A stretch of 9,202 bases of DNA from Pseudolachnospira sp964507035 (GTDB taxonomy: Bacteria; Bacillota; Clostridia; Lachnospirales; Lachnospiraceae): assembly GCA_964507035.1 (NCBI GenBank), contig CAZDOQ010000061.1, positions 1 to 9,202 on the forward strand, written 5' to 3'. The notes under the pieces are model-generated. The model was not told where the DNA came from. It worked only from the letters and a program-made list of their open reading frames with translations, and did not search any database. The translations under genes and the position numbers were made by a program. Position 1 is the stretch's first letter. Each line of letters starts with the position of its first letter. This document shows, piece after piece, positions 4,711-9,202 of this stretch.

Positions 4711-5995
4711 AGACCCGGATGCAGCTGCTGATCTCCCGGACCGTGGAGAGTTCCTGGAGAATGGTCAGGGCGTCCCGGAAACCGGACTCCTGGACCAGAT
4801 CGGTGATGATCACCAACTCCGCGCAGCCCGAGTGGCGGCTCTTGCTCTTCTGCACCACCTGGGCGATTCCCACGCCGTTGTTGCCCAGGACGCTGGCAAT
4901 GCCCGCCAGAACACCCGGCCGGTTGGTGGCGGAGATCCGCAGATAGAACCGGCTTTCCGTCTCCTCCATGGGCTTGACCCGCAGGGATTTGTAGCAGCCG
5001 CAGCCCACCCGGCCGCTGCAGCCCACCACCAGGTTCCGGACCACGTCTATGATATCTCCCATGACGGCGCTGGCCGTGGGCATCTCCCCGGCACCCCGGC
5101 CCATGAACATGGCGTCGTCCAGGGCATCCCCGTGGACAAACACCGCGTTGAAGGAGTCCTTGACCGTGGCCAGGGGATGCTCCGCCGGCAGCAGCATGGG
5201 ATGCACCCGCACCTCAATGCCCCCCGATGTGTTCCGGGCCAGACCCAAAAGCTTGATCACATAGCCCAGTTCATGGGCATACCGGATGTCCCGGGCGGTG
5301 ATCCGGGTGATACCCTCCGTGTAGACCTGAGAGAAGGTGACCCGGGAGTTGAAAGCCAGGCATGCCATGATGGCGATCTTCCGGCCCGCGTCATACCCCT
5401 CCACGTCCGCCGTAGGGTCCGCCTCCGCATACCCCAACTCCGTAGCCGCATCCAGCGCTTCCTGGTAGTCCATGCCCTCATCGGTCATCTTGCTGAGGAT
5501 ATAATTGGTGGTACCATTGACGATTCCCACCACCTCCGTCAGATGATTCCCGGCCAGAGACTGCTTTAGGGGCCGGATGATGGGAATGGCGCCAGCCACC
5601 GAAGCCTCAAACTGCAGGTCGCAGGAATGGGCCTCCGCCGTCTCCATCAACTCCTGGCCGTACTCCGCCAGCAGGTCCTTGTTGGCCGTCACCACCTGCT
5701 TTCCCGCCTGGAGCGCCTCCAGGATGCAGGTCCGGGCCGGTTCTAGCCCGCCCATGACCTCTATGATTACCTGGATCTCCGGATCCTCCACAATCTCCTG
5801 CCAGTTGTCTGTCAGAAGCGTCCGGGGAATCCCGGGCCGTTCCTTGTCCAGGTTTCTGACCAGGATCTTGGCGATCTCAAATTGGGCGCCGGCCTTGGGG
5901 ACCATCTCATCCCGCATGCTCTCCGCCAGCTTATATACGCCGCCTCCTACGGTTCCCAACCCCAGAAGCGCTGCCTTCACCGTTCTCTCACTCAT
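4706..5995 (-). CDS. hom: Homoserine dehydrogenase with C-terminal ACT domain
   Basis: NAD(P)H-dependent reduction of aspartate-4-semialdehyde to homoserine, the branch point leading to threonine and methionine. The protein is monofunctional with 429 residues and no aspartokinase domain. The N-terminal Rossmann fold has LGLGTVGGG (11-19), and VVTANK (101-106) carries the conserved Lys106. The catalytic part includes IVNGTTNYIL (158-167) and ADPTADVEGYDAGRKIAI (192-209). E191, D202 and K206 match the spacing of E208, D219 and K223 in yeast homoserine dehydrogenase. A C-terminal ACT domain (about 350-429, FYLRISATNRPGVLAGIASVL...) is the usual feedback-sensing module, typically for threonine. 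GGAG lies 7 bases before the ATG. The gene starts 42 bp after gap with no terminator or promoter visible between, so a gap-hom operon is likely. No T-box or other amino-acid leader fits in that space. Confidence 0.96.
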   Translation of the reverse strand: MSERTVKAALLGLGTVGGGVYKLAESMRDEMVPKAGAQFEIAKILVRNLDKERPGIPRTLLTDNWQEIVEDPEIQVIIEVMGGLEPARTCILEALQAGKQVVTANKDLLAEYGQELMETAEAHSCDLQFEASVAGAIPIIRPLKQSLAGNHLTEVVGIVNGTTNYILSKMTDEGMDYQEALDAATELGYAEADPTADVEGYDAGRKIAIMACLAFNSRVTFSQVYTEGITRITARDIRYAHELGYVIKLLGLARNTSGGIEVRVHPMLLPAEHPLATVKDSFNAVFVHGDALDDAMFMGRGAGEMPTASAVMGDIIDVVRNLVVGCSGRVGCGCYKSLRVKPMEETESRFYLRISATNRPGVLAGIASVLGNNGVGIAQVVQKSKSRHSGCAELVIITDLVQESGFRDALTILQELSTVREISSCIRVY

Positions 5996-6037
5996 GCAAA
6001 TTCTCCGTCTGACCGGATGGCATTCCGCTGCCTCCGT

Positions 6038-7060
6038 CTATTGATTTTGGCACACACTGGCCATATGGGCCACCAGGTCCAGGACCTTGTTGCTGTAGCC
6101 CCACTCGTTGTCATACCAGGCGATCAGCTTCACAAAGTGGTCGTTGAGCATGATGCCGGCGGTCTCGTCTACGATACAGGTATGGGTCTCCCCCAGCATA
6201 TCCGAGGACACCACCTCGTCATGGACGTAGGTGACGATCCCCTTCATGTAAGTATCCGCCGCTTCCCGGATGGCCTGGCAGATGGCCTCGTAGGTGGTGG
6301 AGGTTTTCAGCCGGGCCGTCAGGTCCACCACAGAAACGTCATTGGTGGGGACCCGGAAGGACATGCCGGTGAGTTTGCCCTGGAGGGACGGAATCACCAG
6401 GCCGCAGGCCTTGGCAGCGCCGGTGGTGGAGGGAATGATGTTCCCGAACACGGAGCGGCCGGTTCTCCAGTCGCGGCCGGCTCTGGCGTCCACAGCCTTC
6501 TGCTTGGCCGTACAGGAATGGATGGTGGACATCAGCCCTTCCTCAATACCAAACTTGTCCTCTATGATCTTGGCCAGGGGGGCCAGGCAGTTGGTGGTAC
6601 AGGAAGCGTTGGATACAACATCCTGATCCGCCGTGTATTCCATGTGGTTGACGCCCATGACGTAAGTGGGCATCACCTTGTCCTTGGTGGGGGCGGTGAT
6701 CACCACTTTCTTGGCCCCGGCCTGCAGATGGGCCGAAGATTTCTCCACGGTGTTGAATGCGCCGGTGGACTCAATGATGTACTCCGCACCGCATTTGGCC
6801 CAGGGGATCTGAGCCGGATCCGTCTCGCTGAATACAGGGATCCTCTGCCCGTTCACCACAATGGCGTCCTCTTCCGCTTCCAAGGTTCCCGGAAAACGCC
6901 CGAAAATGGAATCGTATTTGGCCATGTAGACCATGTGAGGAATGTCCGCTTTCCGCAGATTAATGCCGCAGAGATGGAACTGGTCCCCCCGCTCCATCAA
7001 AATCCGGAAAACCACCCGGCCAATCCGGCCAAATCCGTTGATCCCTACTTGAATCGCCAT
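6038..7060 (-). CDS. gap: Type I glyceraldehyde-3-phosphate dehydrogenase, atypical cofactor loop
   Basis: Phosphorylating oxidation of glyceraldehyde-3-phosphate to 1,3-bisphosphoglycerate in glycolysis. The protein has 340 residues and is collinear with E. coli GapA. Visible motifs: GINGFGRIGR (6-15), SNASCTTNC (150-158, catalytic Cys154), His181 in STIHS, IIPSTTGAAKA (208-218), FRVPTNDVSVVDL (235-247, Arg236) and WYDNEWGYSNKVLDL (315-329). Two oddities are visible. After beta-strand 2 the usual Asn-Asp pair that selects NAD reads Asn34-Leu35 (GINLRKADI), so strict NAD preference is doubtful. In the S-loop the usual VDGPS..DWRGGR reads VDARAGRDWRTGR (190-202). A dual-cofactor or NADP-leaning GAPDH, or a paralogue with a special role, is possible. 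AAAAGGAG lies 8 bases before the ATG. The gene is probably cotranscribed with hom. Confidence 0.95.
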   Translation of the reverse strand: MAIQVGINGFGRIGRVVFRILMERGDQFHLCGINLRKADIPHMVYMAKYDSIFGRFPGTLEAEEDAIVVNGQRIPVFSETDPAQIPWAKCGAEYIIESTGAFNTVEKSSAHLQAGAKKVVITAPTKDKVMPTYVMGVNHMEYTADQDVVSNASCTTNCLAPLAKIIEDKFGIEEGLMSTIHSCTAKQKAVDARAGRDWRTGRSVFGNIIPSTTGAAKACGLVIPSLQGKLTGMSFRVPTNDVSVVDLTARLKTSTTYEAICQAIREAADTYMKGIVTYVHDEVVSSDMLGETHTCIVDETAGIMLNDHFVKLIAWYDNEWGYSNKVLDLVAHMASVCQNQ

Positions 7061-7092
7061 ACTTCTGTCTCCTTTTTGTTACCTCCCAAAGT

Positions 7093-7107
7093 AGCGGCTG
7101 GGCCGCT
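7093..7107 (-). other. 5' leader hairpin of the gap transcript
   Basis: AGCGGC/GCCGCT forms a 6-bp stem with a 3-nt loop, placed within the first few bases of the predicted gap mRNA (start near 7109). A stem at the 5' end is a common way to stabilise abundant glycolytic mRNAs. That role is inference here. Confidence 0.5.
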
Positions 7108-7112
7108 CCAGT

Positions 7113-7151
7113 ATTATCATAACACAATTTCTCTAAAAGTCCTACACTTTT
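7113..7151 (-). promoter_or_regulatory. gap promoter region with an overlapping inverted repeat
   Basis: On the minus strand the best -10 is TATGAT (7116-7121), overlapping GATAAT (7113-7118). The -35 about 17 bp upstream is poor, near 7139-7144. An inverted repeat AAAAGT-N5-ACTTTT (7135-7151) covers this weak -35, as an operator would. The predicted start near 7109 leaves a leader of about 48 nt to the gap ATG. Confidence 0.55.
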
Positions 7152-7180
7152 TTAGAATCGCATCAGACTTTGTAGTTATG

Positions 7181-7203
7181 AAAAAGCCGGCTCTCCCCCG
7201 GCT
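7181..7203 (-). terminator. Terminator after the AEC permease
   Basis: On the minus strand, AGCCGG (7198-7203) and CCGGCT (7185-7190) form a 6-bp GC-rich stem with a 7-nt loop, followed directly by five Ts (7181-7185). It lies about 40 bases past the permease stop and separates it from gap. Confidence 0.8.
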
Positions 7204-7243
7204 GAATTTGATAGGCAATCTTTCGTTCCACGCCGTACCCCCT

Positions 7244-8182
7244 CTAGCAGACCGCCTGGTACAGCATGGTCATAAGCGGCATGGTGACCATGCAAAAGAT
7301 TACTGTCATGACGTTGATGGCGCTGGCCAGCCGGGCGTCCTCCGGCGTAGCGTACAGGTCCACGATCTGGGTCACGGACACTGCCACCGGAGCGCTGAGG
7401 GCCAGCATGGTCACCCAGAGCACCTCCTTGATGGCCGCGTCCCCGGCGGTGATGCCGGAGAGCCGGACCCCCAGAATAAACAGCAGGGGACTGACAATGA
7501 GCCGTCCAAAGCAGACCAGATAGTTCCGGGCCCGCCCAAAGACATCCTTCATCCGGGAGTCTGCCATGAACATGCCAATGAGGAACATACACACCGGCCC
7601 AATGGTATTTCCCACCGTTTCCACCGTAGAGCCCAGAATCGACGGCAGCTCAATGCCCGCCACAAACAGAATCAGTCCCAGAAAAATGGCCAAAATATTG
7701 GGCGTCAGAAGGATCTTCTTCCAGCTGCGGCTCTGACCTTTTCCCATCATCCGGACGCCATGGGTCCACAGCAGCAGATTTTGGGAGCCGCTGAAGGCAC
7801 AGGTGTAGAGCACATACTCCCGCCCCAAAATGGAAGTGATCAGCGGCACCAGCAGGTTTCCGCCGTTGGAGTAGATGAAGGAGCCGTTTTCCACCGGGGA
7901 AAGGTGCAGGGGCTTCTTCAGCAGCCATCCCAGAAGGATCAGGCAGAACTGGGCGGTCACCGCCGCCCCCAAGGCCGCCAGCAGGCCGTGGAGTTTTTCC
8001 GCGCTGTATTCAATCTGGAAGGAACTGATGATCATGCAGGGGCAGATCACGTATACTGTCAGGGAGGACAGCACGTGGCTGTCCGAAGACTTGAGGCACC
8101 GGGTCTTGACCAGAACATATCCCATCAACACCATCAGCGCCATGGAGATGATCTGTTGCAGCAGCAAGAAACTCAGTTCCAT
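7244..8182 (-). CDS. AEC (auxin efflux carrier) family transporter
   Basis: A 312-residue integral membrane permease of the bacterial AEC family. Members export or import small organic anions such as malate, or amino-acid-like compounds. The substrate here is unknown, and plant-auxin transport is not implied. The sequence shows about ten hydrophobic segments in two five-helix halves, roughly at 5-25, 37-54, 65-86, 100-120, 121-141, 158-177, 193-206, 220-238, 255-273 and 287-308. Family-like features are the glycine-rich crossover YSNGGNLLVPL (104-114) and GNTIGPVCMFLIGMFMA (191-207). There is no cleavable signal peptide; the first helix begins at the N-terminus. AGAGG (8192-8196) precedes the start at 8182 by 9 bases. 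It has its own promoter and terminator, so it is a single-gene unit divergent from the DUF1847 gene. Confidence 0.88.
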   Translation of the reverse strand: MELSFLLLQQIISMALMVLMGYVLVKTRCLKSSDSHVLSSLTVYVICPCMIISSFQIEYSAEKLHGLLAALGAAVTAQFCLILLGWLLKKPLHLSPVENGSFIYSNGGNLLVPLITSILGREYVLYTCAFSGSQNLLLWTHGVRMMGKGQSRSWKKILLTPNILAIFLGLILFVAGIELPSILGSTVETVGNTIGPVCMFLIGMFMADSRMKDVFGRARNYLVCFGRLIVSPLLFILGVRLSGITAGDAAIKEVLWVTMLALSAPVAVSVTQIVDLYATPEDARLASAINVMTVIFCMVTMPLMTMLYQAVC

Positions 8183-8236
8183 TTTTCATATCCTCTCGTT
8201 CTTTCATCATCTGAACCGGACTGTTTTCACCGGGTT

Positions 8237-8265
8237 ATTCTACCAAAAATGACCGGAAATAACAA
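8237..8265 (-). promoter_or_regulatory. Promoter of the AEC permease
   Basis: On the minus strand, TTGTTA (8260-8265) and TAGAAT (8237-8242) are separated by 17 bp. The predicted start is near 8230, giving a leader of about 48 nt. The -35 lies only 19 bases from the -35 of the divergent DUF1847 promoter. Confidence 0.7.
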
Positions 8266-8284
8266 GAGGAACCGCAGAAATCCA

Positions 8285-8313
8285 TTGAACAGGCGCCGGT
8301 CAGGTGTTATGAT
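8285..8313 (+). promoter_or_regulatory. Promoter of the DUF1847 gene
   Basis: TTGAAC (8285-8290) and TATGAT (8308-8313) are separated by 17 bp. The predicted start is near 8320, leaving a GC-rich leader of about 92 nt. A regulator bound in 8266-8284 could affect both this promoter and the divergent permease promoter. Confidence 0.7.
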
Positions 8314-8331
8314 GACAACATAGGGATGCCT

Positions 8332-8377
8332 GGCTGGGGGGAAAAACTCCCCGCCGGAACGCCGGACACCGGTTCCG
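8332..8377 (+). other. Structured GC-rich leader of the DUF1847 mRNA
   Basis: Two hairpins are visible between the promoter and the ribosome site. The first is GGC-(T)-GGGG (8332-8339) with CCCCGCC (8349-8355). The second is CGGAAC (8355-8360) with GTTCCG (8372-8377). They share a base at their junction and are nearly back to back. There is no T-run, so it is not a terminator, and I do not recognise a riboswitch class. It could simply reflect high GC. Confidence 0.35.
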
Positions 8378-8411
8378 CCTCCGGCGCCGCCGGGCGGGAA
8401 GGAAGGCCGCC

Positions 8412-9062
8412 ATGAGAGAAAAACATTTAAGCTGTGCGGACTGCAGCGTCATCAACTGCCGCATGCAGGACAAAAGCTACCCGGAGTTCTGTCTGACCAC
8501 CCACATGGACCCAGCGCTGAAAGAGGAGGCCCTGTCCCTCTGTATGGAGGAGGAGAACAACCGGATCATGCGAACCGCCGCTCAGGTGGAGTACGATGGG
8601 TACCGGAAATGGCCCCGGGTCCGGGAGATCATGGAGTTTGCCAACCGGTTGGGCTACCACAAGATCGGCATTGCCACCTGCGTGGGCCTGATCCGGGAGA
8701 CCCGGATCTTTGCGAAACTCCTCCGGGAAAACGGTTTTGAAGTCTTCGGCATTGCCTGCAAGGCCGGTGTGACCCCCAAGGTGGACATTGGCATCAACCC
8801 GGAATGTTCCCAGATCGGCCCCAACACCTGCAACCCCATTCTCCAGGCCAAGATGCTGAACCGGGAGAAGACGGACCTGAACGTGGTGGTGGGTCTCTGC
8901 GTGGGCCATGACAGCCTTTTCTACAAATATTCCGAGGCCCCGGTCACCACCCTGGTCACCAAGGACCGGGTCATGGGACACAATCCGGCGGCAGCTCTGT
9001 ACACGGCGGACTCCTATTACAAGGACTTGCACGCCGTCATTCCCCAGGAAGAACAAGAGTAG
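8412..9062 (+). CDS. DUF1847 domain protein, cysteine-rich putative metal-binding protein
   Basis: A 216-residue soluble protein matching the DUF1847 family, common in anaerobic Firmicutes and of unknown function. An N-terminal CX2CX4C cluster (C8, C11, C16) with C27 could bind a metal or iron-sulfur cluster. The conserved core follows: EEENNRIMRTAAQVEYDGY (46-64), KIGIATCVGLIRET (84-97), a second Rossmann-like strand VFGIACKAG (111-119), TCNPILQAKMLN (139-150), and the signature GLCVGHDSLFYKYSEAPVT (161-179) followed by KDRVMGHNPAAALY (184-197). Ten cysteines and H166 are candidate ligands or redox groups. There is no signal peptide or membrane segment, so it is cytoplasmic. AAGGAAGG (8399-8406) lies 5 bases before the ATG. 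The gene has its own promoter and terminator, making a single-gene unit divergent from the AEC permease. The family is confident; the function is unknown. Confidence 0.92.
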   Translation: MREKHLSCADCSVINCRMQDKSYPEFCLTTHMDPALKEEALSLCMEEENNRIMRTAAQVEYDGYRKWPRVREIMEFANRLGYHKIGIATCVGLIRETRIFAKLLRENGFEVFGIACKAGVTPKVDIGINPECSQIGPNTCNPILQAKMLNREKTDLNVVVGLCVGHDSLFYKYSEAPVTTLVTKDRVMGHNPAAALYTADSYYKDLHAVIPQEEQE

Positions 9063-9090
9063 GCTTTCATACGCGCAGCCGTCTACAAAT

Positions 9091-9136
9091 AAGAGACTGG
9101 AGCAGACTTCCATCACGTCCTGTTCCAGTCTCTTTT
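9091..9136 (+). terminator. Terminator after the DUF1847 gene
   Basis: AAGAGACTGGAGCAG (9091-9105) pairs with CTGTTCCAGTCTCTT (9120-9134), giving 15 bp with one G-U pair and a 14-nt loop, followed by TT. It starts 28 bases past the stop codon. The remaining bases to 9202 show nothing recognisable. Confidence 0.85.
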
Positions 9137-9202
9137 GCTGTCTTCCGCCTCTGCGGGTTCACGGTCTGTTTCTTTCCTATCGAAAAACCTTCTTTAAATA
9201 AG

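Noticed and set aside
5882..8323. Very long + strand open frame opposite hom, gap and the permease
   Set aside because: It lies antisense to three clear genes, has low-complexity His/Gln/Gly-rich content with no domain, and has no ribosome site. It is a product of high GC third positions.
8332..8411. mini-ykkC or similar riboswitch in the DUF1847 leader
   Set aside because: Two small hairpins are present, but I do not see the conserved loop sequences of that class.

Overview
The window looks like a chromosomal piece of a GC-rich member of class Clostridia, probably a gut anaerobe of the Oscillospiraceae/Lachnospiraceae type. The reasons are strong AGGAGG-type ribosome sites, type III glutamine synthetase, class II aldolase, a DUF1847 protein, and short AT-rich promoters between GC-rich genes. 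The family-level placement is inference. No phage, insertion sequence, CRISPR, tRNA or rRNA is visible.

Layout. Positions 1-704 hold no convincing protein gene. They carry one terminator hairpin (about 37-64) and two tandem copies of a roughly 110-nt RNA gene (about 204-314 and 532-645). Each copy has its own matched promoter (TTGGCC-N17-TATA[C/T]T), a conserved bulged hairpin, a pyrimidine-rich unpaired stretch and a 16-bp terminator stem. From 705 to 8182 all six protein genes lie on the minus strand. In transcription order (right to left) they are an AEC-family permease, type I GAPDH (gap), homoserine dehydrogenase (hom), class II fructose-bisphosphate aldolase (fba), an SDR oxidoreductase, and type III glutamine synthetase (glnN). 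A DUF1847 protein (8412-9062, + strand) is divergent from the permease and ends at a strong terminator (9091-9136).

Transcription units as read from the sequence: the permease alone (promoter 8237-8265, terminator 7181-7203); gap-hom (a -10 near 7116-7121, 42 bp between the genes); fba (extended -10 promoter at 4641-4670, terminator 3658-3699); SDR-glnN (46 bp apart, with no clear promoter of their own); and DUF1847 (promoter 8285-8313).

How it fits together. Aldolase and GAPDH are consecutive parts of lower glycolysis. Homoserine dehydrogenase draws aspartate semialdehyde towards threonine and methionine. Glutamine synthetase assimilates ammonium. The group therefore mixes carbon and nitrogen metabolism. 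The most interesting element is the tandem small-RNA pair convergent with glnN. Its CU-rich segment is complementary to Shine-Dalgarno sequences, including those of glnN and gap in this window. It resembles in design, but not visibly in sequence, multicopy CU-rich riboregulators of other Firmicutes. The GAPDH is also unusual: it lacks the usual NAD-selecting Asp and has an altered S-loop.
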